A stretch of 7,651 nt of DNA, taken from positions 1-7,651 of the forward strand of contig JABIBH010000217.1 of NCBI GenBank assembly GCA_018652925.1. The letters are read 5' to 3'. Position 1 is the stretch's first letter. Every line of letters begins with the position of its first letter. Positions 1 through 7,468 of the stretch are shown piece after piece. A program made the translations under genes and the position numbers. The notes beneath the pieces are model-generated. The model was given only the letters and a program-made list of their open reading frames with translations, was not told the DNA's origin and did not search any database. Source of the DNA: a bacterium. GTDB taxonomy: Bacteria > Krumholzibacteriota > Krumholzibacteriia > LZORAL124-64-63.

Positions 1-7
1 CCAGCAT
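1..7 (-). CDS. Probable start of a further operon gene (partial, runs off the window)
   Basis: Only ATG CTG G is visible: Met-Leu and the first base of a third codon. The ATG (7-5) shares one base with the birA stop (TAATG). GGAG at 19-16, inside the last birA codons, lies 8 nt upstream, so this looks like a genuine, coupled start. Type III pantothenate kinase (coaX) often follows birA and often begins Met-Leu, but that identity is a guess from context. The protein itself cannot be read. Confidence 0.5.
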
Positions 8-801
8 TATTTAATCTCCGTTATATGAGTTTCACTTGCAAATGATTCAACTGTGCTGCCGTCAGGCATAGTAATAATGAGAGCTCCGGAATTGGCAATT
101 CCTGCAGCAATGCCAGGGCTTTTTCCCTGAACAGTTACCTGCCTGCCAAACAGGTAATCCAACTCCTTGAACTTTTCGCTCCAAGCCTGCCAACCATCAT
201 TTATGAAAGAGTGCAGATTTGTGTCATGCTCATTGATAATATTCCCAACAAGCATTTCCAGATTTACTTCAGAAAGTGTGGTTGCATCAATTTCAGCTGG
301 CAAAGAAGTGCCAAGGTTAATGCCTACTCCGGCTACAAGTTTTCTCTCGACTGAACTGCAGACTCTATCCACAAGAATTCCAGCCATTTTCTTATCATCA
401 AGATACAAATCATTGGGCCATTTTAACATCACATTCTTGTCAGTAGATTTTCTGATTGCTGTTGCACAAATAACGCCAATCCAGACAGAGAAGCCGGATT
501 TGATTTCATCGCTGATATCCCACGACATCTGTAATCCACCATCAAACCAGGTCCTACCCATGCGACCTCTGCCCTTTGTCTGAGTTTTGGCAATCACTAC
601 TGAGTTCTTCTGGATATCTGCTGCATCTACGATCTGCTCTGAACAGTGCCATCTGTGATTTATGAATCTGCATACTGTCGCTTTTGTGTTATTGATTTTG
701 CCTAACAAAAAGTCATTGGTCGACGACACTTCATCCAACAGATAAAGAGTGTTGCGCCCTGTTGTAATTTGCAGTTTTTCGCAATCAAACCAATCAGTCA
801 T
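7..801 (-). CDS. birA: Biotin--[acetyl-CoA-carboxylase] ligase, monofunctional (no DNA-binding domain)
   Basis: Activates biotin with ATP to biotinyl-AMP and transfers it to the biotin carboxyl carrier subunit of acetyl-CoA carboxylase or related enzymes. In the 264 residues: SSTND at 26-30; the biotin-binding loop GRGRMGRTW at 77-85; KWPND at 127-131; and KKMAGILVD, in which K138 sits 11 residues after K127, exactly as catalytic K183 follows K172 in E. coli BirA. A small C-terminal beta domain follows (GRQVTV, GIAAGIANSGALII). The N-terminal winged helix of bifunctional BirA is absent, so repression of biotin genes is not expected. The ATG at 801 is chosen because GGAG at 811-808 precedes it by 6 nt; it overlaps nadC by 8 nt. 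The stretch between N29 and G77 is about 24 residues longer than in E. coli. The TAA stop overlaps a following ATG. Confidence 0.95.
   Translation of the reverse strand: MTDWFDCEKLQITTGRNTLYLLDEVSSTNDFLLGKINNTKATVCRFINHRWHCSEQIVDAADIQKNSVVIAKTQTKGRGRMGRTWFDGGLQMSWDISDEIKSGFSVWIGVICATAIRKSTDKNVMLKWPNDLYLDDKKMAGILVDRVCSSVERKLVAGVGINLGTSLPAEIDATTLSEVNLEMLVGNIINEHDTNLHSFINDGWQAWSEKFKELDYLFGRQVTVQGKSPGIAAGIANSGALIITMPDGSTVESFASETHITEIK
16..19 (-). promoter_or_regulatory. Shine-Dalgarno site for the gene after birA
   Basis: GGAG lies inside the last birA codons, 8 nt before an ATG that overlaps the birA stop. It is the main evidence that the operon continues beyond the left edge. Confidence 0.55.
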
Positions 802-1684
802 CACTGTCTCCGGCAGAAAAATCGAGACCAATATCCATTGCAATTACCGAGTGAGTAAGTCTGCCAACTGAAACGGCATCTACTCCTGTCTGGGCATATC
901 CACTAACAGTTTCAAGATTAACATTGCCACTTGATTCAAGCTTTGTTTTCCAGCCATCAGGCTCAAGAGTTCTACGCAAAGATACTGCTTCTGCGACTTG
1001 TTCATGTGTGAAATTATCCAATAAAATCCAATCGATTTTCAGCGGCAATATTTCTGCGAGCTGCCCCATTGTATCGACTTCAATTTCTATTGCAAGCTCA
1101 GGATACTTTTGCCGCCCTGTTGCAACGAGTTCAGCAATAGATAAATCTCTGGAAGCCCAGTGGTTATCTTTCATCAGGATTCTGTCATAAAGTCCCATTC
1201 GATGATTAAAACCACCACCACATCGGACAGCATATTTTGCGAGAGCTCTATAACCTGGCAGTGTTTTCCGAGTGTCCAGAACCATGCAGTCTGTTCCTGA
1301 GACCTGCTCAACATATTTTGCAGTCAAAGATGCTATTCCACTTAGCTGTTGGAGAAAGTTCAAGACAGTACGTTCACCTGTAAGAAGGGAAGCAGCCTTG
1401 CCGGTAAGTGATACAATTTTCTGACCAGCTTCAACTCTTTGTCCATCTGTTACAAGTAACTTCACACAAACTCCACTGTCCAATTCATTGTATATTTTGG
1501 ATACGAGTGGCAAGCCGGCTATAAATCCCGATTCGCGTGCAGTGATAAAACCGGTTGCAGAAACTTCATGATTTACAGTGACATCGGTTGTCACATCACC
1601 AGTTTTAATATCTTCTTCCAGGCTTTGTTTAACCAGAGTGGAAATCCAGTTCTCATCAGGGAAGTTCAGTTCTTTTGGCATCAT
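794..1684 (-). CDS. nadC: Nicotinate-nucleotide pyrophosphorylase (quinolinate phosphoribosyltransferase, decarboxylating)
   Basis: Converts quinolinate and PRPP to nicotinate mononucleotide, CO2 and pyrophosphate in de novo NAD synthesis in the cytoplasm. The 296 residues are normal for the family. Visible motifs: EDIKTGDVTT near residues 24-33; GERTVLNFLQQLSGIA; DTRKTLPGYR with K140; KYAVRCGGGFNHRMGLYD; MKDNH with K172; EIEVD with E202; LDNF with D223; LESSGNV; and GVDAVSVGRLTHS. K140 and K172 have the same numbers as the catalytic lysines of the Salmonella enzyme as I recall them. Two adjacent ATGs, at 1684 and 1681, follow AAGGAG (1694-1689) with spacers of 4 and 7 nt, so the second may be the one used (295 residues). 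The first overlaps the uvrB stop as ATGA and the second as TGATG, which suggests translational coupling. No quinolinate synthase (nadA) or aspartate oxidase (nadB) gene is in view. Confidence 0.98.
   Translation of the reverse strand: MMPKELNFPDENWISTLVKQSLEEDIKTGDVTTDVTVNHEVSATGFITARESGFIAGLPLVSKIYNELDSGVCVKLLVTDGQRVEAGQKIVSLTGKAASLLTGERTVLNFLQQLSGIASLTAKYVEQVSGTDCMVLDTRKTLPGYRALAKYAVRCGGGFNHRMGLYDRILMKDNHWASRDLSIAELVATGRQKYPELAIEIEVDTMGQLAEILPLKIDWILLDNFTHEQVAEAVSLRRTLEPDGWKTKLESSGNVNLETVSGYAQTGVDAVSVGRLTHSVIAMDIGLDFSAGDSDD
808..811 (-). promoter_or_regulatory. Shine-Dalgarno site that fixes the birA start
   Basis: GGAG lies within the 3' end of nadC, 6 nt before ATG 801. The reading frame stays open further upstream to a TTG at 843, but conserved BirA sequence begins only after the ATG. 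This supports the 264-residue form. Confidence 0.75.
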
Positions 1685-3690
1685 TTTTCTCCTTGGCCAG
1701 CAATTCCCCACTGAGCGCGCAAATCTTCAATCCTGTCACGCAACAAGGCAGCCTTTTCAAAGTCGAGCTTTTCAGCTGCATTTTCCATTTCCGCATCAAG
1801 CATTTCTATCATTTCCCGCGGGCTCATATCTGCTGTTACAATCTTCTGCCAAGGCTTTTCATCTACAGGCCTTTGAGGTGCTTCTCTGCCAGCCACGGTT
1901 GTTGCCTGTAATATTTCATGTTTCGATTTGTATATCGTTTTAGGCGTAATGTTATTGGCCTTGTTATATGCAACCTGTTTTTCCCGACGACGATTCATTT
2001 CGCTAATTGCTCGTTCCATTGAGCCAGTGATTTTGTCAGCATACATCACAACAACACCATCAACATTACGTGCCGCACGTCCAGCAGTTTGGATGAGGCT
2101 GCGCTCACTGCGCAGAAATCCTTCTCTATCGGCGTCCAGAATTGCCACAAGTGAAACCTCAGGAAGATCAAGACCTTCACGCAACAAGTTAACTCCAACC
2201 AAAACATCTGACATACCAAGGCGAAGATTTCGCAGGATTTCAACTCTATCCAATGTCTTCACATCGGCATGCATATAATCAACACGCATCTTCAATTGTC
2301 CAAGATACTCAGCCAGGTCTTCTGCCATTTTCTTAGTCAGAGTGGTAACCAGAACTCGCTCGCCTTTTGCAACAACTTTGCGTATGCGAGCAACCAGGTC
2401 ATCAACTTGATGAGCTACCGGGACAATCTCCACCGGTGGGTCAATCAGGCCTGTTGGTCTGATTACCTGCTCAACAAATTCACCTTCACATTTCTCCATT
2501 TCTTCATTGCCTGGAGTGGCAGAAATAAAGACAGTCTGGGGCATCATGCTTTCAAATTCTTTGTATTTAAGAGGTCGATTATCCAAAGCACTTGGCAGAC
2601 GGAATCCGTGACCAACCAGAGTTTCCTTACGGGAGCGGTCGCCTTTATACATAGCAGAAAACTGAGACAGAGTTACATGAGATTCATCAACAAACATCAG
2701 ATAATCATCGGGGAAATAATCCAGCAGACATCCAGGACGATGACCTATTTCTCTGCGATCAAAATATCGGGAGTAATTTTCTACGCCGTTGCAGTATCCA
2801 ACCTGCTTGATCATCTCCATATCATATTGAGTGCGCGAAGACAGTCTTTCAGCCTCAAGTTTCTTGCCCGCAGCATCCAACTCACTCAATTGAACTTCAA
2901 GGTCATGCCCAACTTCAGTAATAATGCGATCCAGCTGTTCTTTTTCTGCAACAAACTGTCGTGCAGGATACACAGATGCTTCATCAGTTTTGTTAACTGG
3001 CTTGGCAGTCATTGAGTCTACCCAACAGAGACGATCAACTTCATCGCCAAAAAACTCGACGCGTAACATTCGCTCATCATATGCAGCACGAATATCAACT
3101 GTATCACCACGAACTCTGAATGTACCATAGCTTCCAGTATCTTCCCGGCTGTAGTGAATTGAAATTAATGTTTGTACTAATTCATCTCTATCAAGCTTCT
3201 GCCCTGTTTTCAGGGTTATCATATTTCGTTTGAATGTCTCGGGATTGCCAAGTCCATAAATTGCGCTCACGCTCGCAACAACTATTACATCGCGACGGGA
3301 AACCAGCGAGCTGGTTGCACGCAATCTTAAGCGCTCAATTTCCTCATTGATACTCACGTCTTTTTCGATGTAAGTATTGCTGGATGGGATAAATGCTTCA
3401 GGCTGATAGTAATCGTAATAGGATATGAAATATTCTACTGCGTTATCCGGGAAAAACCCTTTCAGCTCACCATAAAGCTGAGCAGCCAGAGTTTTGTTAT
3501 GACTGAATATCAGTGCGGGACGATCGCTCTGTGCAATCAGGTTGGCAATTGTAAAAGTTTTACCGCTACCAGTTACACCAAGTAAAGTCTGAAAATGTTT
3601 ACCAGCATCCAGGCCAGCAGCCAATGCTTCAATTGCTTCAGGCTGATCACCACTTGGTTTGAACGGTGCTTTAAGATTAAATAAAGGCAC
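1681..3690 (-). CDS. uvrB: UvrABC excinuclease subunit B, complete, GTG start
   Basis: UvrB is the damage-verifying helicase-like subunit of nucleotide excision repair: UvrA loads it onto DNA and UvrC then incises. The 669 residues match the usual length of about 670. Visible motifs: the N-terminal FKPSGDQPEAI; Walker A GVTGSGKT at 38-45; the tyrosine-rich base of the beta-hairpin, YYDYYQPEAF, with Y91, Y92, Y94 and Y95; Walker B DESH from D335; helicase motifs in VGVNLLREGLDLPEVSLVAI and QTAGRAARN; and a C-terminal UVR domain at about 624-659 (LDFEKAALLRDRIEDL) that contacts UvrC. The start is GTG 3690, just before the conserved N-terminus, with AGAGG at 3699-3695 and a 4-nt spacer. Reading further upstream would use a TTG inside rodZ and add unconserved residues. 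It follows rodZ by 10 nt and its TGA overlaps the nadC start. No missing key residues were noticed. Confidence 0.98.
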   Translation of the reverse strand: MPLFNLKAPFKPSGDQPEAIEALAAGLDAGKHFQTLLGVTGSGKTFTIANLIAQSDRPALIFSHNKTLAAQLYGELKGFFPDNAVEYFISYYDYYQPEAFIPSSNTYIEKDVSINEEIERLRLRATSSLVSRRDVIVVASVSAIYGLGNPETFKRNMITLKTGQKLDRDELVQTLISIHYSREDTGSYGTFRVRGDTVDIRAAYDERMLRVEFFGDEVDRLCWVDSMTAKPVNKTDEASVYPARQFVAEKEQLDRIITEVGHDLEVQLSELDAAGKKLEAERLSSRTQYDMEMIKQVGYCNGVENYSRYFDRREIGHRPGCLLDYFPDDYLMFVDESHVTLSQFSAMYKGDRSRKETLVGHGFRLPSALDNRPLKYKEFESMMPQTVFISATPGNEEMEKCEGEFVEQVIRPTGLIDPPVEIVPVAHQVDDLVARIRKVVAKGERVLVTTLTKKMAEDLAEYLGQLKMRVDYMHADVKTLDRVEILRNLRLGMSDVLVGVNLLREGLDLPEVSLVAILDADREGFLRSERSLIQTAGRAARNVDGVVVMYADKITGSMERAISEMNRRREKQVAYNKANNITPKTIYKSKHEILQATTVAGREAPQRPVDEKPWQKIVTADMSPREMIEMLDAEMENAAEKLDFEKAALLRDRIEDLRAQWGIAGQGEK
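1689..1694 (-). promoter_or_regulatory. Shine-Dalgarno site for nadC, inside the uvrB end
   Basis: AAGGAG occupies the last codons of uvrB, 4 nt before ATG 1684 and 7 nt before ATG 1681. The longer spacing is the more usual one, so either of the two tandem Met codons may initiate. The reading frame extends upstream to a GTG at 1711, but that start has no such site and encodes unconserved residues. Confidence 0.8.
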
Positions 3691-3694
3691 GATA

Positions 3695-3699
3695 CCTCT
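3695..3699 (-). promoter_or_regulatory. Shine-Dalgarno site that fixes the uvrB GTG start
   Basis: AGAGG lies in the 10-nt gap between the rodZ TAG and the uvrB GTG, 4 nt before the start. No ATG exists in this frame near the conserved N-terminus, so GTG is the best-supported start. Confidence 0.75.
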
Positions 3700-3700
3700 G

Positions 3701-4678
3701 CTATTGGGAAATGGTATCAGAATCAAGTACCCACTGACGACCAATTACGCGCCTCGGGATTTCGACATCCTGCCCATTGAGTGTAACCAGAACCTCAACT
3801 TGATCTCGCAACTTTAACAAAAAGTGATCTTTAGCTCCGAAGTAAAAGACATACTTGCCGCCAAATGAATAGAGAGTTCCAGATTTAACTCCTTCGGCAG
3901 GTAAGCCTCGCACACGGTGATCCCAATTCAGGCTTAAAGCAGATGAACCGGTATCGATACCAACTTCAACATCAGATTCAGCATCAAAAACAAGCCGCAA
4001 AACAAGAGGCCAGGTTTTGCCATCGGAAAACTCAAGCGTGCTGTCAGGCACAGGAAGCATTTCGAGCAAATCACTTTGCACTGTTTCTTCAACTACAACT
4101 TCTGGTTCAGGTTCTGTTTCAGCTTCATCAGCTAGCTGAGTTTCAACTTGATCTTCAACAACAACATCAGATTCTGGTTCAGGTGTTACTATTGGCTGCC
4201 TGTCAACTGACTGTTCTTTAGTAACAACTTCTTGCTGAATCGGTATTTCAGTAACTTCATCACTGCCACGTGGCCAAAATATAATTGCCAGAATGATTAC
4301 AATAATTGCGCCTGCTGCGTAGCCGTAATACGCGTGCCAGATAAATGAAGGGAAAGATGAGATATGTTCGACTTTACTTTCTGCTTCCCATGTTTGCTCA
4401 GGAGGTATCTCAGGAGTTGAATCTTCGGCAACCATTCTTTCAAAATGTTCAAGCAAAACTGAAGGCTCAAGGTCAAGCTGTTGGGCACATGTTTTCAGAA
4501 AGCTGCGAACATAAACTGATCCGGACAGCTGGTCATAATTATCATTTTCAATTGCCTCAAGCAGGTTTGCAGGTATACGAGTATTCTCAGCAAGTTCCTT
4601 CAGAGTTATCCCCTGATCCTCACGAGCTTGTCGAATCAAATGCCCCGGCGTTTTAAACTTTACATGTTCACTTGCCAC
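3701..4678 (-). CDS. rodZ: RodZ-like protein: N-terminal helix-turn-helix, one membrane helix, periplasmic C-terminal domain
   Basis: RodZ links the MreB cytoskeleton to the inner membrane and the elongation machinery, and so affects rod shape. Numbering from the GTG at 4678 (325 residues): residues 11-82 are an Xre/HTH_25-type domain (PGHLIRQAREDQGITLKELA, then YVRSFLKTCAQQL, the part that contacts MreB in known RodZ). One hydrophobic segment lies at about 117-135 (YAAGAIIVIILAIIFW), followed by WPRG. An acidic Glu/Val/Pro-rich linker runs to about 205, and a beta-rich C-terminal domain like DUF4115 (about 215-315) contains VLVTLNGQDVEIP. The start is GTG 4678 because GGAGG at 4688-4684 lies 5 nt before it; the in-frame TTG at 4690 has no such site. 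It begins 17 nt after valS and ends 10 nt before uvrB. The architecture is clear. The RodZ role is inferred from it; a membrane-anchored regulator with the same domain order is the alternative. Confidence 0.82.
   Translation of the reverse strand: MASEHVKFKTPGHLIRQAREDQGITLKELAENTRIPANLLEAIENDNYDQLSGSVYVRSFLKTCAQQLDLEPSVLLEHFERMVAEDSTPEIPPEQTWEAESKVEHISSFPSFIWHAYYGYAAGAIIVIILAIIFWPRGSDEVTEIPIQQEVVTKEQSVDRQPIVTPEPESDVVVEDQVETQLADEAETEPEPEVVVEETVQSDLLEMLPVPDSTLEFSDGKTWPLVLRLVFDAESDVEVGIDTGSSALSLNWDHRVRGLPAEGVKSGTLYSFGGKYVFYFGAKDHFLLKLRDQVEVLVTLNGQDVEIPRRVIGRQWVLDSDTISQ
4086..4184 (-). repeat. Imperfect duplication in the acidic linker of rodZ
   Basis: Two segments (4152-4184 and 4086-4112) share ACCTGAACCAGAA and a GTTGAAGA-containing end. 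They encode EPESDVVVED and EPEPEVVVEE. A 6-nt in-frame difference (the Ser-Asp codons) separates the copies. It lies in the Glu/Val/Pro-rich periplasmic linker, where length variation is probably tolerated. Confidence 0.5.
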
Positions 4679-4683
4679 TTCAA

Positions 4684-4688
4684 CCTCC
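4684..4688 (-). promoter_or_regulatory. Shine-Dalgarno site that fixes the rodZ GTG start
   Basis: GGAGG lies 5 nt before GTG 4678. The in-frame TTG at 4690 overlaps this site and so cannot use it. The choice shortens the protein by four residues relative to the longest frame. Confidence 0.8.
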
Positions 4689-4695
4689 AAATCAA

Positions 4696-7422
4696 CTAGC
4701 TATCGAATGAGGCAATCAGCTGGCGAATCGCATCAGCCTTGTCTTCATTGTCTTTTAATTGTTTCTTTTCCCTGTCAATAACCTGTTCGGGAGCTCGACT
4801 AGTGAAATTCTCATTCTCCAGTTTTTTCCTGCTACCGGATATAAACCCCTCGAGTTTTTCAAGTTCCTTGGTGAGCCGTTCTTTTTCCTTCTCAACATCG
4901 ACCAAGCCATCCATCGGCAAGAATACGTCAATTTTACCTGCCAAGCCAACTCCAGCTGGTGAAGGGTCTTCCCCACCAACTACAACTGAAACATTTTCAA
5001 GCTTGGACAAAAATGCAATCCGTTCCAAATCCTGGACAAGAGACTCAGTTTCAGCTTTGTCTGCTCTGAGAATTGCACTGCCACGCAACCCTGGTGGCAC
5101 ATCAAGCTCACTACGCAAGTTACGAATTACCGTAACAATTTCCTTAACACGCTCAAACCTGTCGGCTCGATCTTTGTAGACAGTACCATCTGCAACCGGA
5201 AATGACGATGTCATTATTGAGCCATCTGCAGACGGCAACCATGACCACAATTCTTCAGTTATAAACGGCATAAATGGATGAAGTAATTTATAACTATGAG
5301 CCAGACACAGTACTGCTACACTGGAAGCTGCAGGACGCATATCATCATCTCGCAACCGAGGTTTAATCAGTTCCAGATACCAATCGCACAGATCATGGCG
5401 GAAGAAGTTGTAGGCGCTGTATAGGGCATCGTTGAGTCTGCGCTTTTCAAGGTTTCCATTTACCTGATCAGCAGTCTCTGCAAGTCTGTTTAAAATCCAG
5501 CAGTCTTCCAGTTCCATTTTCTCTACATCAAATTCAACTGGCGAATCAACTCCAAACGTTTCTTTCCACAAAGCAGCCGGGCCATCTGCCGCAACTGACA
5601 GTTTTGCATTTGCAGAACTGCTGTCACCTTTTGGAGCATCGATTCCTGTCTGGTCCCAAAAGTTCAGAACCAGTTTTGTTGCCTGGAAAACTTTGTTACA
5701 GAAATTCCTGCCAACTTCAATTGAATCTTCACTGAACATGACATCTTGGCCAGTAGGTGTGAGCATCATCAATGAACAACGCAATGCATCGGAACCATAT
5801 TTATCAATCAAATCGATTGGATCAGGACTGTTGCCCAGTGACTTGCTCATTTTTCTGCCGTCACCATCGCGAACTATGCCATGGAAAAGTACTTCACGGA
5901 ATGGTTCCTCATTCATAAAACCATAACTGGCCATAATCATGCGGGCGACCCAGAAGAAAATGATATCGGGCCCCGTTACAAGTACAGATGTAGGATGATA
6001 CTTTTTCAAATCTTCAGCACCATTTGGCCAGCCTAAAGGTGAGAAAGTCCACAACCAGCTACTGAACCAGGTATCGAGAACATCATTGTCCTGCTGCAAG
6101 TCTGTTGAGTTACACTTGGAGCAAGCAGAAGGTTCTTCACTACCACAAATTTCCTGCCCACATTCCTGACAATACCAAACCGGTATGCGATGTCCCCACC
6201 ATAGCTGCCTGGAGATACACCAGTCCCTTATTCCACCCATCCAGTTATCGTAAACTCCGACCCATCTTTCAGGGTGAAGTTTAATAGTTCCATCCTGAAC
6301 AGCACTAATTGCAGGCGCAGCCAGCTCATCCATTTTAAGAAACCATTGGCGACTCAAATAAGGTTCAATAATTGTATGACATCTGTCATGGTGTCCAACC
6401 TGGTTGATGTTCTTTTCATCACCATCATAAAATCCCTGGGACTCAAGATCTACAAGCACAGCTTTACGGCACTCAAATCTGTCCATTCCAGAATACTTTC
6501 CAGCATTGTCATTCATCACTGCACGTTCATCCATGCAGATTATTCTTTCCAAATCATTTCGACGACCAACTTCAAAGTCATTGGGATCGTGAGCCGGAGT
6601 GATTTTCACAAAGCCAGTTCCCTTTTCAGGGTCTGCGTGATGATCAGAAATTATTGGAATTTCTCTATCAGTAAGTGGCAATTTTACCATTTTGCCAATC
6701 AGGTGTTTGCGCTCAGGATCATCGGGATTCACTGCAACAGCTGTATCGCCAAACATTGTTTCCGGTCTGGTTGTTGCTACTGTTATGTGACCACTGCCAT
6801 CAACAAGTGGATACTTAATTCGCCAAAGTTTGCTTTCTTTTTCTTTATGCTCAACCTCATCGTCACTGATTGCAGTCAGACAATGAGGACACCAGTTCAC
6901 CAGATAAAGATCACGATAGATCAGTCCGCGCTCATATAAATCAGTAAATGCTTTGGAAACAGCTTCGCTGCGCTGTTGATCCATTGTAAATGCTTCTCGT
7001 GACCAATCCAGAGAACAGCCAAGTCGTCGCAACTGATTGGTGATTACACCGTGCGTATGTTCTTTCCATTCCCAGGCTTTATCGAGAAATTTATCCCTGC
7101 CAAGTTCATGTTTATCGATACCATCTGCGCGGAGCTGCTTTGATACAATCTGTTCAGTTGCAATGCTTGCATGATCAGTTCCAGGAATCCAGAGGGTTTC
7201 CCGGCCACGCATCCTCATCCATCGAATCAGGACATCCTGAATTGAATTACTCAAGCAGTGGCCCATGTGCAGAACACCAGTGACATTTGGTGGTGGTAAA
7301 GTAATTACGAAAGGTTCGCCATCGCCAGAGGGAGCAAAGTACCCCGACTCTTCCCATTCCTTGTACCACTTCTGTTCAATACCATTAGATGTATATTGGG
7401 CAGCTTGCCTCAAATCGTTCAC
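4696..7422 (-). CDS. valS: Valyl-tRNA synthetase (ValRS), complete, GTG start
   Basis: Charges tRNA-Val with valine in the cytoplasm, using ATP, and hydrolyses mischarged Thr-tRNA-Val. The 908 residues fit the class Ia family (about 880-950). In order: HIGH-type signature HMGH at residues 52-55 within PPPNVTGVLHMGH; GTDHASIATE shortly after; a CPHC pair at 178-181; the CP1 editing domain with TTRPETMFGD near 216; a second zinc-ribbon-like pair, C418xxC421 and C434xxC437; DTWFSS; the KMSKS loop at 524-528; the anticodon-binding domain from WILNRL (about 642); and a charged C-terminal coiled coil from about 842, typical of ValRS. The GTG start at 7422 is preceded by GGAG at 7431-7428 with a 5-nt spacer, and the protein begins as ValRS usually does. 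It is the first visible gene of the operon. The segment between W589 and W642 is longer than I expect for the family. Identity is very secure. Confidence 0.98.
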   Translation of the reverse strand: MNDLRQAAQYTSNGIEQKWYKEWEESGYFAPSGDGEPFVITLPPPNVTGVLHMGHCLSNSIQDVLIRWMRMRGRETLWIPGTDHASIATEQIVSKQLRADGIDKHELGRDKFLDKAWEWKEHTHGVITNQLRRLGCSLDWSREAFTMDQQRSEAVSKAFTDLYERGLIYRDLYLVNWCPHCLTAISDDEVEHKEKESKLWRIKYPLVDGSGHITVATTRPETMFGDTAVAVNPDDPERKHLIGKMVKLPLTDREIPIISDHHADPEKGTGFVKITPAHDPNDFEVGRRNDLERIICMDERAVMNDNAGKYSGMDRFECRKAVLVDLESQGFYDGDEKNINQVGHHDRCHTIIEPYLSRQWFLKMDELAAPAISAVQDGTIKLHPERWVGVYDNWMGGIRDWCISRQLWWGHRIPVWYCQECGQEICGSEEPSACSKCNSTDLQQDNDVLDTWFSSWLWTFSPLGWPNGAEDLKKYHPTSVLVTGPDIIFFWVARMIMASYGFMNEEPFREVLFHGIVRDGDGRKMSKSLGNSPDPIDLIDKYGSDALRCSLMMLTPTGQDVMFSEDSIEVGRNFCNKVFQATKLVLNFWDQTGIDAPKGDSSSANAKLSVAADGPAALWKETFGVDSPVEFDVEKMELEDCWILNRLAETADQVNGNLEKRRLNDALYSAYNFFRHDLCDWYLELIKPRLRDDDMRPAASSVAVLCLAHSYKLLHPFMPFITEELWSWLPSADGSIMTSSFPVADGTVYKDRADRFERVKEIVTVIRNLRSELDVPPGLRGSAILRADKAETESLVQDLERIAFLSKLENVSVVVGGEDPSPAGVGLAGKIDVFLPMDGLVDVEKEKERLTKELEKLEGFISGSRKKLENENFTSRAPEQVIDREKKQLKDNEDKADAIRQLIASFDS

Positions 7423-7427
7423 TTTTT

Positions 7428-7431
7428 CTCC
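7428..7431 (-). promoter_or_regulatory. Shine-Dalgarno site for valS
   Basis: GGAG followed by five A residues precedes GTG 7422. The spacing is typical and supports GTG as the valS start; no in-frame ATG lies near the conserved N-terminus. Confidence 0.8.
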
Positions 7432-7468
7432 AAAGTCTGTTCATGTCAAAGTATCGTGTACGCAATTT

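Noticed and set aside
1..801. BirA as a truncated bifunctional repressor that lost its HTH
   Set aside because: The start has a good ribosome-binding site and the upstream sequence is nadC coding. The 264 residues form a complete catalytic plus C-terminal domain, as in normal monofunctional ligases.
2269..3015. Long plus-strand reading frame (248 codons) opposite uvrB
   Set aside because: It lies wholly antisense to conserved uvrB motifs including Walker B. Its product is Phe/Ser/Leu-rich with no recognisable domain, and it shows no Shine-Dalgarno context.
3691..3744. Longer uvrB starting at TTG 3744
   Set aside because: This would add 18 unconserved residues overlapping rodZ. The GTG at 3690 directly precedes the conserved N-terminus and has its own Shine-Dalgarno site.
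6274..6939. Plus-strand reading frame (221 codons) opposite valS
   Set aside because: It is antisense to the conserved ValRS editing domain, and its low-complexity composition is typical of a shadow frame.
7444..7449. Perfect TTGACA just upstream of valS on the minus strand, as a -35 box
   Set aside because: The matching -10 position falls in the A-rich valS ribosome-binding site and has no TATAAT-like sequence. Transcription would begin inside the coding region.
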